A DNA stretch of 64,000 nt. Source: Ariolimax columbianus (lineage: Eukaryota > Mollusca > Gastropoda > Stylommatophora > Arionidae). Location of the stretch: assembly GCA_036924085.1 (NCBI GenBank), contig JAVGWX010000013.1:48971965-49035964 (forward strand). The letters run 5' to 3'. The notes below the pieces were generated by a model. It was not told the origin of the DNA. It saw only the letters and a program-made list of their open reading frames with translations, and did no database searches. The position numbers and the translations under genes were made by a program. The number at the start of each line of letters is the position of its first letter. The stretch's first letter is position 1. Shown in pieces: positions 41,544-51,547 of the stretch.

Positions 41544-41775
41544 GCGTACGGTGTGGGCTAGTGGTTAAGTGGCACAGCTCACAACCCGAAAAGCTTGGTT
41601 CGACTCCCATCACAGCACCGGCTGTTACCCCGAGGAAGCAAACTCTGAGAAAATGCAGGAGGAAGCAGACCCTTACATAAAACGGATGCCGAAGTCGGAT
41701 GCACTGGGTTGACAGGCGCAAAATAATAACCGTAGTGCAACGCACACCGCCTTAGCGGATAGAGAAATAAGAAGA
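41544..41775 (+). mobile_element. SINE-2, copy 4 (full length)
   Basis: A box gtgtgggctagtggttaag, B box gcttggttcgactccc, body to cgcacaccgccttagcggat and a final aataagaagaacgg. Closest to copy 1 at 23976. Confidence 0.92.
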
Positions 41776-41845
41776 ACGGAAAAAAATCCATGAAGAAATT
41801 AACGTGTCTAAAGACCCACAGTATTTCGGAGAGAATAAGTCAATT

Positions 41846-42275
41846 CTGTGATGTTCGACAATCACACGTGAGGAAGACCACTCTCTTTGTTCAGCCGTGG
41901 GGACAGTCTGTTCTTTTGCTGTGTCCATGATGTTTGACAATCTCATGTGATGAAGACCACTCTCTTTGTTCAGCCGTGGGGACAGTCTGTTCTCTTGCTG
42001 TGTCCATGATGTTCGTCCATCGCATGTGATGAAGACCACTCTCTTTGTTCAGCCGCGTGGACAGTCTTTTCTCTTGCTGTGTCCATGTTGTTCGTCCATC
42101 GCATGTGATGAAGACCAGTCTTTTCTTCTGATGTGTCCACTGAAATAGGTGACTTGCGCGGCGAATTGGATTAAAGTGAGGAGTGAACTGCGCATTTTGT
42201 CAACCTGACTCTCTGATCCTGAGCTACCATTGGTCAGTAACAAGATATTTATCGAGATGACCGGAGATAGCACAG
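41846..42275 (+). mobile_element. Family F copy with 79-bp x 4 expansion
   Basis: The segment gatgaagaccactctctttg...gtgtccatgatgttcg repeats with starts at about 41873, 41952, 42031 and 42110 (79-bp period). It then continues once into the family 3' body (ggcgaattggattaaagtga, ccattggtcagtaacaag, atttatcgagatgac). The other copies at 47756 and 54445 have one unit. Confidence 0.85.
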
Positions 42276-42916
42276 TATACAGATTTTTCCTCAGAGTTTA
42301 CTCTCGAAGCCTTCCCTGTAAACAGGTGTCCTGTAAGGCTGCGGAAGTGGGATGACATCTAACGTTGTGTGTGGTACCTTTTCCATAACCACAAGAGGTC
42401 CTAGGGACATCACTCAGTGTGTGAGTGACTTGGGTATCTCTCCCAGTCTGTATTCTAGTCTATTTTAGTCGTGTCTAAGCTTCACACATCAAAACCGACA
42501 CTGTTTGCAGCTATGGCAAAGGGCGCCAATCTCGTGAAGTTTAGCCGTATGAACTAGACCGTGAAATAATACACAGGTTTAAGCTCAGTGCTATTTGTAT
42601 AGCCGATGTTCAGACCAAAATGATCGGACAGAAGAAAACACTAAAAATGAACGAATTAACCAGTCCAAATGGAAAACAACAATACGTTTCCGTGAACACA
42701 AGTGTAAGCCGTCGACTAGTATGAATTCCCGGCAAATCCATGGTCTTTCGGCATCCACAATAAACTAAAGCAGCAGAGCAATATAGACCCACAGCCGGTT
42801 ACGGCGCCATCTTTTCTGCACAAAATCAATCAAATCAAATAAGTCTCTTTCTATTTATGCCACAAATGTCGCAACTCCAGGTCTTCGTTGGATTTATTCA
42901 TTTCGCACTCTTAATA
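42276..42916. other. Unannotated interval
   Basis: Unique-looking sequence with no recognisable coding or RNA gene. Confidence 0.4.
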
Positions 42917-42990
42917 TTTAACTTAACTTGACTTTATATTTTTATACTGGTTTAGAAGACTCTGCAGAGTCTGTATACAACCAGTCTCTT
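42917..42990. repeat. Palindromic family E, copy 4
   Basis: atttaacttaacttgac pentamers, then tactggtttagaagactctg / cagagtctgtatacaaccagt, the best-preserved palindrome in the window. The element continues after the family B insertion as ttaaccgatgtatgag (43331 on), matching 61043-61140. Confidence 0.75.
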
Positions 42991-43000
42991 GGAGGGTGGT

Positions 43001-43319
43001 AGGGTCAAACGTCTGGTCAGGCAAAATATACTGATCAGACATGTTAGTCAGGGTTAGGCAAAACATATTGGCCAAGACCCTCACCTCAGCTTCCTAGTAG
43101 CCACCCCTCGAAACAGGTTGTTTTCATGGCAGCCTGGCTAACTAGGCGAGGGATCGACGTAATCTCCGGGGTGGTGAGCGACACGCAGATGAAGCCAAGC
43201 ATAGCACAACCACCCGTCATCAGCACGCTCGGGATGTGAGGAAAGCTACTGCAACCCGCCACTTCGGGGCACACAAAAGAGTAAACTAATCACTGTCGCA
43301 TTCACAAACAACAAATTAC
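43001..43319 (+). mobile_element. Family B retroposon, complete, 13-bp TSD
   Basis: Starts agggtcaaacgtctgg, has one full and one partial 37-bp unit, then gagcgacacgcagatgaagc, cacgctcgggatgtgagg and a tail acaaacaacaaa. The perfect duplication cttggagggtggt (42988-43000, 43320-43332) sits inside a family E copy and fixes the ends. Confidence 0.93.
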
Positions 43320-43332
43320 CTTGGAGGGTGGT

Positions 43333-44127
43333 TAACCGATGTATGAGTTCATCTTACTATAACTCAAACACTAGAGCAAAGCAGACCCGCGCCGTGTTAG
43401 GTGCCATCTATGTTGCTCTTAACAAACCACCTAACCGTAGCCGATGTTATGCCATGACACACAGTTAGTCACCTCTTACTACATGCTCTCTGTGGGGGCA
43501 GTGGCGCTATTCTTGTCATTGTTATATACAAAGACCCCGTCAGACTACTCAATTATCAAATAACCCTAGTTACGAACTGAGTTGAACCCGATAACAAAAC
43601 CAGCGACAACCATCTTAGATAAGACCTATCTATTTATGATGACACGGTCATTCCCATTGCGCAATTTAACGGACGTAACGTTAAATACTTTTGACGTGTT
43701 TGCCAATCCCTGACAGAGCCTCAAAAATGTCTTAAGACTTCGTGAACAGTTCGCGCAGTTCCTGCTGGGGGGTACAAAGTATAACTTCCAGTAACTGTTG
43801 TGGTTTAAACTTAGCCTTAAACTTTAAATCCTCTTATTTTGTGGTCGAGATGTTAACATTACTTCGAACTTTTCCTTTGGGGGCAAAGATTACCTTATTG
43901 TACATTGATGTCTACAGCCTCCGCATTTCTTTTTTTTCCCCCCGCTTTCTGTACCATTAATACATTTAAAGAAGGCGGGGGTTTGTAAATTGAAAATCCT
44001 TTACGTTTTGGCAAACTGGTGGTAGACATACATAGCGCTTTTACACGAAAGTAAGGAATAAGACAACAGTAACCAGCCAAAAGTGTCGAAGAAAGATCAA
44101 GACAGTTCAATAGTAGACATTGCAGTC
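43333..44127. other. Family E extension, then unannotated sequence
   Basis: 43333-43480 continues the family E-linked sequence also seen at 61043-61190 (gagcaaagcagacccgc, gccatctatgttgct). From 43480 to 44127 no gene or repeat was recognised. Confidence 0.4.
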
Positions 44128-45150
44128 GGGGATGAGGTGTTGAATGCTCACAATGAGTAAGATTACTTTTTCATGCGCCTTGAAAAAGGTGTTAAGCGTC
44201 GGGTTGCATCAGCTTTCCTCACATTTAGAGCGTACTGATGAAGGTGGGCCAGGGTCGTCCAAGCGGTTGTGCTATGCTTGGCTTCATCTGTGTGTCGCTC
44301 ACTACTACGGGGATCACGTCAATTCCCTTATCTTGTTAGACAGACTGCCATGAAATAGCTTGTTTCCAGAGACACCTGCATGGAAGTGAGGTGAGGGTCT
44401 TTGTCAGTATATTTTACCTGACACTGACTAACATGTCCGATCAGTATATTTTACCTGACACTGACTAACATGTCCGATCAGTATATTTTACCTGACACTG
44501 ACTAACATGTCCGATCAGTATGTTTTACCTGACCCTGACTAACATGTCCGATCAGTATGTTTTGTCTGACCCTGACTAACATGTCCGATCAGTATATTTT
44601 GCCTGACCCTGACTAACATGTACGATCAGTATATTTTGCCTGACCCTGACTAACATGTCCGATCAGTATATTTTGCCTGACCCTGACTAACATGTCCGAT
44701 CAGTATATTTTACCTGACCCTGACTAACATGTCCGATCAGTATATTTTACCTGACCCTGACTAACATGTCCGATCAGTATGTTTTGCCTGACACTGACTA
44801 ATATGTCCGATCAGTATGTCTTGCCTGACCCTGACTAATATGTCCAATCAGTATGTTTTGCCTGACCCTGACTAATATGTCCGATCAGTATGTTTTGCCT
44901 GACCCTGACTAATATGTCCGATCAGTATGTTTTGCCTGACGCTGACTAACGTATCCGATCAGTATGTTTTGCCTGACCCTAACATGTCCGATCAGTATGT
45001 TTTGCCTGACCCTAACGTGTCCGATCAGTATGTTTTGCCTGACCCTAACATGTCCGATCAGTATGTTTTCCTGACCCTGACTAATATGTCCGATCAGTAT
45101 GTTTTCCTGACCCTGACATGTCCGATCAGTATGTTTTGCCTGAAAAGAAG
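44128..45150 (-). mobile_element. Family B copy inflated by 37-bp array
   Basis: Antisense tail remnant and body 44128-44403 (tgctcacaatgagtaag, gcttggcttcatctgtgtgt, cttgttagacagactgcc), followed by about 20 tandem internal units. The array grows the element from about 320 bp to about 1 kb. Confidence 0.9.
44404..45145. repeat. 37-bp minisatellite, about 20 units, in family B
   Basis: The unit is tcagtatattttgcctgacc plus ctgactaacatgtccga. Later units lose the gact step (33-34 bp). The same unit is present once or twice in other family B copies and five times at 24730. Confidence 0.97.
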
Positions 45151-45337
45151 AAAGTCACCTCTCCCCGAGATGAAGTATTAGTCAGTTCATTGTACCAGGA
45201 CTCAACTTTTTGCACCTGTGCCATTCCTGACTGCGTTTCTTTCCCTAACCGTAAGCCAGGTAACTATTTACAGCTGAGTCGATGCCATCATATGTAAATT
45301 ATAAAGCTATCATAGCGCCATCATTAGATCACCAAAA

Positions 45338-45515
45338 GGCCATCATGGAGTCCTAATAAAACCATCACAAGGTCCTCATATGGTCGTCAAAAGGCCATCA
45401 TGGAGTCCTAATAAAACCATCACAAGGTCATCATATGGTCGTCAAAAGACCATCATGGAGTAATAATAAAGCCGTCACAAACTCCTCATATGGTAGTCAA
45501 TAGGCTATAATAAGG
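45338..45515. repeat. 55-bp tandem repeat, 3 units
   Basis: ccatcatggagtcctaataa units begin at 45340, 45395 and 45450. Each carries catcacaaggtc and catatggtcgtcaaaa. Origin unknown. Confidence 0.92.
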
Positions 45516-45710
45516 ACACGATAAACCTGGTACCTTTTGCCGCGATAAGAGAGCGATCTACCAGTCAGACTCATTTTTTCGTTCATAAATTCTCTTTGCC
45601 CCCCCCCCCTAATTTCTCCATCCGTATTTGTTTCATTTATAAAATGTCCATGTGATGTGCTCCATTTCTCTAAATATCCAAATTTGAAAGGCATCGATTT
45701 TTCTCTCGAA

Positions 45711-45890
45711 TCATTTGTTGTTGTTTGCGAATAATCACAATGAGTAGCATTACTATTGTGTGCGCACTGAAAAGGATGTTAAGTGGCGGGTTGCAGTAGC
45801 TTTCACCACATCCCGAGCGTGCTGATGAAGGCGGACCGGGTGCTATGCTCGGCTTGCTTCATCTGCGTGTCACTCACTTTAAAGACGTCC
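45711..45890 (-). mobile_element. Family B copy, 5'-truncated
   Basis: ttgttgttgtttgcgaataa tail side, then gtggcgggttgcagtagc and catcccgagcgtgctgatga, ending at gtgtcactcacttt. The internal repeat is missing. 45890-46527 shows no gene. Confidence 0.82.
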
Positions 45891-46527
45891 ATACTGAACC
45901 AGAAGGTGCACCAGAAACCATTATTTCCCTCAACATTCGCGTATGCAGTTATTATAAAGTGGTTGTACCGATGGCTACAACTATTAATATTTATGTTGCC
46001 ATTCTAATAGTTTCTTTGTCAGCATTGTAAACCTTATTTTTTAAATATAAAAGGCAGACACACATACACATATTTCAACCAGTCATTTTGGTTTCATCAG
46101 ACAGCTTTGCTTTTTTTTCTTAGTTCTTTGTTCAATGACTGGCATAACTCACGCCTTTAAAGACAAAGATCTTCAAACTCAGAACGGGACATTACAGACT
46201 CAAGGCCCATCCCTAAAGAATTAATATAAGGCGAGGCTGCGGCAACACTGTGGGTGTATTTAGTGAGAAAAAATAAATGAGAAAACAAATGTTTAACGTT
46301 CATTTAAATTAAATTTAATCAAAATTTTTTTAATGGGTATGGTCAGGTACCGCACTGAGACGAAAACACAAAACAAAACCTACGTTACGACCAATAGATC
46401 TTCATCAGGGACAACAAATAATATTATATCAGATAAGTAGACCATTTATTCCTTATATGTTGAGTTGCTAGTTCTGCATTGTTGTTATTGTTTCATGTAC
46501 TTTTTCTAATCACTAAAGAATGGGTCT

Positions 46528-46815
46528 TAGAGACACCGCCACTTGAGATTTTGGAGCTCCCAAGCAGACACCAGAACATATCCTGCAGGACTTGCCCCAC
46601 TTACGCAGGCCAAAGAGAGGCAGTCTAGTCCAGGGGAAGCGACCATGCTCGAAACGCTGTGGGTGACATGTGAAGACCTGAAACGCAAGCTTTCTTCGTG
46701 AATCTCACCGCGCGAGAAGCATAGCATCAGTTGATCAAAGAAATAGACGCAGAAGCAGAAGAAGAAGAAGAAGAAGAAGAAGAAGAAGAAGGAGGAGAAG
46801 AAGAAGAAGAAAAAG
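46528..46815 (+). mobile_element. LINE C 3' end with GAA tail
   Basis: Encodes GAPKQTPEHILQDLPHLRRP (cf. 14900-14940 minus), then degenerate codons. The tail 46757-46815 is a run of gaagaa. It shows that LINE C, like A, B and N2, carries an (AAG)n-type tail. Confidence 0.78.
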
Positions 46816-46887
46816 TAGAAGAACACTGTGGAAAAACCGATGCCTACAAACTAGAAAGCTAACACCCTAATACCTCAACCACACGAT

Positions 46888-46910
46888 TCCCCCCCCCCCC
46901 CCCCCCCCCA
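46888..46910. repeat. Poly-C tract
   Basis: About 22 C, a likely assembly or sequencing weak point. Confidence 0.95.
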
Positions 46911-47054
46911 ATCCTTCCACTGTGTATACGGAAAACCAACAATAATAACAACGCAGAAGACATGGATGACTCATTACGAATTATGAGCATGGGATTTCCA
47001 ACCAGGAAATCTCTCAGTCGACCAGGGCTTCCTTGTTGAGAACAGGGTAATGTA

Positions 47055-47458
47055 GCCACACTTTAGGAACGGGGAAATGCAGCCAGAACTAGAAATGGGG
47101 AAATGTAGATACAACTAGGAACGGGGAAATGTAGCCACACTTTAGGAACGGGGAAATGCAGCCACAACTAGAAATGGGGAAATGTAGCCACAGCTAGAAA
47201 TGGGGAAATGTAGCCACAACTGTGAACGGGGAAATGTAACCACAACTATATGAACGGGGAAATGTAGCCACAGCTAGAAATGGGGAAATGTAGCCACAAC
47301 TATGAACGGGGAAATGTAGCCACAACTAGAAATGGGGAAATGTAGCCACAACTAGGAACGGGGAAATGTAGATACAACTAGGAACGGGGAAATGAAGATA
47401 CAACTAGGAACGGGGAAATGTAGATACAACTAGGAACGGGGAAATGTAGATACAACTA
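47055..47458. repeat. 26-bp minisatellite, about 15 units
   Basis: The unit is gaacggggaaatgtagccac plus aactag, with gaaatgggg and gatacaac variants. Confidence 0.97.
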
Positions 47459-47518
47459 GGGTCAGACTGGGCTGAGTTCCGTTTGTGAATGAATTATTGT
47501 TTTGTTTAATTAAACCAA

Positions 47519-47752
47519 ACACACACAGATACGCACAATAACACACATATTGCACACATAAACACACATATATGCACAAACATACACACACACCCAGACA
47601 CACACATATACATAAATGTATACTACACACATATACATAAATACATACACTTAAATACAAACACACCCATACACACATCCACTTACACTTACATTCACAA
47701 ACATTCACACATTCACATACACACAGGCACACACATACACATGCACATATAT
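47519..47752. repeat. CA-rich simple sequence
   Basis: Imperfect acacac/catacaca microsatellite. Minus-strand frames give cysteine/valine-rich peptides that are artefacts. Confidence 0.95.
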
Positions 47753-47755
47753 ACA

Positions 47756-47992
47756 TGATGTTCGTCCATCACATGTGATGAAGACCACTCTTTTTGTCCA
47801 GCCGTGTGGACAGTCTTTTCTCTTGCTATACCCGCTGAAATGGTGACTTACGCGGTGATTTGGATTAAAGTGAGGAGTAAACTGCGCCTTTTGTCAACCT
47901 CAATCTCTGGTCCTGAGCTACCCTTGACCAGTGACAAGATATTTATCGAGACGACTGAAGATATCACAGGATGCAGATTTGTGTAGGGTTTA
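47756..47992 (+). mobile_element. Family F copy, single unit
   Basis: ttcgtccatcacatgtgatg, cagccgtgtggacagtcttt, ggtgacttacgcggtgattt, gagctacccttgaccagtga and atttatcgagacgac. Flanked on both sides by CA repeats, so it is possibly inserted in one microsatellite. Confidence 0.8.
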
Positions 47993-47997
47993 CTCCT

Positions 47998-48135
47998 GAC
48001 ATTCATACACACATAAACACGCACCTGCACACGCAAACACACAGATACACGCACACACACACACACTTACACATACACACACGCGCGCAAATATACACCA
48101 TCATATACACACATACATGCACACACAGACAAATA
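47998..48135. repeat. CA-rich simple sequence
   Basis: Continuation of the acacaca tract after the family F copy. Confidence 0.95.
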
Positions 48136-48334
48136 ACAGGACGCATACATTGCTAAACGTTCTATCCGGTGTAAGGATCGGTTCGATTATTTGGGTATGT
48201 CCTGTTTTTATTCTGACTGTTGTAATCTGATAAGTGCAGTGGAAGACCAACCACCTTTCACTGCAAAATGTACGGCGTTTATCTCCCGCTAACCACCCCA
48301 CACCAGTCGACCCATCTGTAAAGAAGTTCAACTA

Positions 48335-48480
48335 TAAATGGGTACCCGGCCTACGGTCAGGAGAAGGAAACGCAGTAACGGTGGTAGCTGTAAACTCTCT
48401 TTTACACAAGATGCGGCTTAGCACAATGAATCCTTTACCCCTTCATCCCCTACAGCGGTTTCTGCAATGAGATTGCTATT
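48335..48480 (+). mobile_element. SINE-like body (gtaccc block), copy
   Basis: aaatgggtacccggcctacg, gtggtagctgtaaactc and ccctacagcggtttctgcaa parallel 25805-25965. No tRNA-like head was found. Confidence 0.4.
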
Positions 48481-49662
48481 TTAATGTAAGGTCATATATT
48501 CAACGGAGTTGTGCCCAAGTGAAAAATAGGACCACTGTACCCTGCTAACACACTGTAAAATGTTTACTAAAGAGGGCTGGGTATGGGACCAGCAACATTG
48601 CCTTGTAAAATTGCTATTGAAACCGCCACTGCAAATGATCGGATACAGGCTCCCTGTATAAAGTTCAGTTGTAACGACAGCTACATGCGTCACTTGTCAG
48701 GAGAAAAATAGGTCATATAATGTACTGGAAAACTGGTGTTACCAGCACACTGCAACGGCTTTAGTGCGTTCAGAAAAACGTGTCGTTATGATCTATACAT
48801 TATCTTAATAATGCATGTGCCTCTACTGTCATTACGACGCTAACATGTTATTCAGCAATATTATGTAGATTACACGGATCTATCCAAACTGACGTTCTTT
48901 TTGTTATTTTTATAGTTATCGTTGATACACACAACACATTTCACAGTGCTTCCGTTAATTGATAGTACATTCAGAACTACAGGCGAAATCTTCGTTTATC
49001 TTAAGGGAATGAGTAAATGGGGGATAGCGAGATATGAGCTGGACGTCCCGCTCGCTTAAGGAAAGTGAAGCGTGTGAAATAGCTTCTCATTTCCAGGTGT
49101 AGAGATCGACGCTGGATTCACTGTTCGGCTTGCCATTAAGGAGTTTCCATGGCAATGGCCTCTCCTACATTATTGTATCTCCAGCAGCACCTTCATTATG
49201 GGTCCCCTGTTTCTCACAGAGCCTGATGTGGGTCGCGACCGAGTACCCAGCAGTATAACTGGGCTGGCAAATTGGGCTCATTAACCTTAGTTGGCAGCCA
49301 GTCTAAGAGACTGTAAACTCGGATATGCGAAGCTCGTTAGCGTGTTCGGGCAGTTCGCCTAGGAGAAGATGAACTCTGATTTTAAGCCTACAAGTCCCAG
49401 AGAGTGCTGGCTAGGGACGAAGAGAGTATCATCAGATGTCTCGAGTAGCTATCATTTGCGGACAACGACTCCACTGCCTTGCGGAAACCTGGGGAGAGGG
49501 TATGACTACGGCAGTTAACCCAGACAGAAAATCCGGAATGGTAGCACCTAAGGCAGATGGTTTCAAAATTGCGAACTCATTCCGGAAGCTTCTGCAGCTA
49601 CGCTGGTGCCAAATTGTCATGCTTTACATTCCTTTGGATTACACCAGCGAGAGATCCTGCAG
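48481..49662. other. Unannotated interval
   Basis: About 1.2 kb with no convincing gene, RNA or known repeat. Overlapping 60-90 codon frames on both strands lack domains. Confidence 0.45.
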
Positions 49663-49824
49663 TTTAGGCAGTCCGTTTTCTAGACTACATTCTGCGACTT
49701 AAGCCCTTTCAGGGTTTGGTAGCGGGAGATTGAGAACGAACGAAGTCAAGCCAAGCTAAGCTAAGCCAAGCCAAGCCAAGCCAAGCCAAGCCAAGCCAAG
49801 CCATGCCAATCCAAGCCAAGCCAA
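49663..49824 (+). mobile_element. Retroposon A 3' end with long AAGCC tail
   Basis: 5'-truncated (starts near cagtccgttttctagact), with aagccctttcagggtttggt, gggagattgagaacgaacga and then about 15 AAGCC-type pentamers (49741-49824) with ctaag and catgc variants. The longest pentamer tail in the window. Confidence 0.92.
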
Positions 49825-49896
49825 GATACAATGGATACATAAACGAGGGATCACACGCATAAAAATGTGCAGCAGAACTAACAGATACAGTAAAGC

Positions 49897-50152
49897 AGTA
49901 AACCTGGCACTGCTAGACACAAGCACATACTAGGATCCGGTCAGGAAACCTCTTCATAACCTGATACTGATAGACACAAGCATATACTAGGATCCGGTCA
50001 GGAAACGTCTGCATAACCTGGCACTGCTAGATACAAGCACATACTAGGATCCGGTCAGGTAACCCCTTCATAACCTGGCACTGCTAGATACAAGCACATA
50101 CTAGGATCCGGTCAGGTAACCCCTTCATAACCTGATACTGATAGACACAAGC
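49897..50152. repeat. 57-bp tandem repeat, about 4.5 units
   Basis: The unit is cctggcactgctagacacaa plus gcacatactaggatccggtc plus aggaaacctcttcataa. Alternating cctggcactgctag and cctgatactgatag variants. Confidence 0.95.
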
Positions 50153-50566
50153 ATGACAACAACAAAAAGTAGATATATATAAATATATTTATATGATCGC
50201 ATATATAATTTAGGAGATGTTCCATAGCAGGCTAAGTACAACTGCTAACTATAGACTGTAGTGGTTCAAGTGTCTAATTGCTGCACAAATAACACTGACA
50301 GTATTAGCGTAAAATCCCCAGCTCTACAAGGCCATCAGCTGAAATAGTTTAAGTGTTCACTGTGCTAAATTTTCATGTCCTTCTATGGACACTGGAAGGA
50401 AAGCAGAAAAAGAGGTTGCCTTAAGACAACCGGATAAAATAATAACGGTCAGGCTGTCGCTTTTTAAGCTTTTATTGAAATCACCGTTGTCCGTTTGCAT
50501 GGACTTCTATTTCTCCTATTTTAAACAAGATCCACATAAGCCAGAGAGCTGAAATTGTATACACAG

Positions 50567-51054
50567 TCACACTGCAACATCCAAGGCAACGAGGAGGCAG
50601 ACAGACTGGCAAAAGAAGGTGCAAGGCTACCACAAACAGATACCAATATGACGTACGAAGAGTCAAAACGGCTTATCAAAGCCAGGTACATTACCAAATG
50701 GGAAACCGAACATACTGGTTACACCAAAAACGATGCCTATTACCAGTTGAACCGAAGAGAGCAGGTCGTTGTCTTCAGACTTCGCACTGGCCACAATAGA
50801 CTGAGGTACCACCTATTCAACAAATTGAAGATAGGGTGTACCGACGAATGCCCGTGCGGTACTGGTAAAATGACCACTGAACATCTGCTGCAGAACTGCC
50901 CGACATACGGGGATCAGAGAGATCAGATGTGGCCATTGCCAGTGGAACTGCAAGACAAGCTCTATGGTAGTGGCGAGAGTCTCAGGATGACCGCCGCTTT
51001 TTTCGAAAAAATAATGGTTACTGTCTGACTGTGTACGCAGAAGAAGAAGAAGAA
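50567..51054 (+). mobile_element. LINE A copy 1, 5'-truncated, perfect 10-bp TSD
   Basis: It carries only the last 488 bp of LINE A: the RNase H end (SHCNIQGNEEADRLAKEGAR), LRTGHNRLRYHLFNKLKIG, the CTDECPCGTG...EHLLQNCP cluster and the stop, then gtgtacgcag and an (AAG)n tail. The duplication gtatacacag is at 50557-50566 and 51055-51064. By eye about 9 differences from copy 2 (about 98% identity), and the frame is open. Confidence 0.95.
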
Positions 51055-51457
51055 GTATACACAGCTTCTACTAGGTATTACATGGAGGAGTAGGATTAAA
51101 CATGGAAAACAAAGCATATACTGATTGCAGATAGACATAGGACAGCGTTTGAGAAGACACGCCACACCATACGATGATGAAAACAGTCCTTGAACATGTT
51201 GTGGAAGACGCTTCTCTGCTCGGATTGTTCGTATGAGTCACATTCGTTATCGTCATGGACTGTAGTCACATCCATTTTCCTCAAACACAACTTACTATGG
51301 TCTGATAAGACGGAATGAGTTAATGAAACATTCAATGATCAGTAGGTTGAAGTGTTGAATATATAGTATTCACCATTCGGGTTCTGGTAAAACATAAGCG
51401 TACATTTTTCTAAAATAATGAAACAAAATTATCATCCACAAAGAAAAAAAATTTTTT

Positions 51458-51539
51458 CGCTGCGAGCAGGGTTCGAACCTGCGCGGGAAGATCCCATTGG
51501 ATTTCAAGTCCAACGCCTTAACCACTCGGCCATCACAGC
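51458..51539 (-). tRNA. tRNA-Ser(UGA)
   Basis: 82 nt on the minus strand starting at 51539. Acceptor GCTGTGA pairs with TCGCAGC (one U-G). The A box is tggccgagtggttaag, the anticodon stem TTGGA/TCCAA encloses CTTGAAA (anticodon TGA), a long variable arm ATGGGATCTTCCCGC marks serine, and the B box is GGTTCGAACCC. No intron or encoded CCA. A T run just downstream on the minus strand (51457 to about 51450) serves as pol III terminator. Identical in sequence to the plus-strand gene at 61422. Decodes UCA (and other UCN by wobble) codons. Confidence 0.97.
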
Positions 51540-51547
51540 ACATGTGA

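Noticed and set aside
47430..48156. Cysteine/valine- or threonine/histidine-rich frames
   Set aside because: Translations of CA/TG microsatellite.
49436..49702. 88-codon plus-strand frame that might be a small gene
   Set aside because: No domain, no conserved context, and its end runs into retroposon A. An overlapping antisense frame exists.
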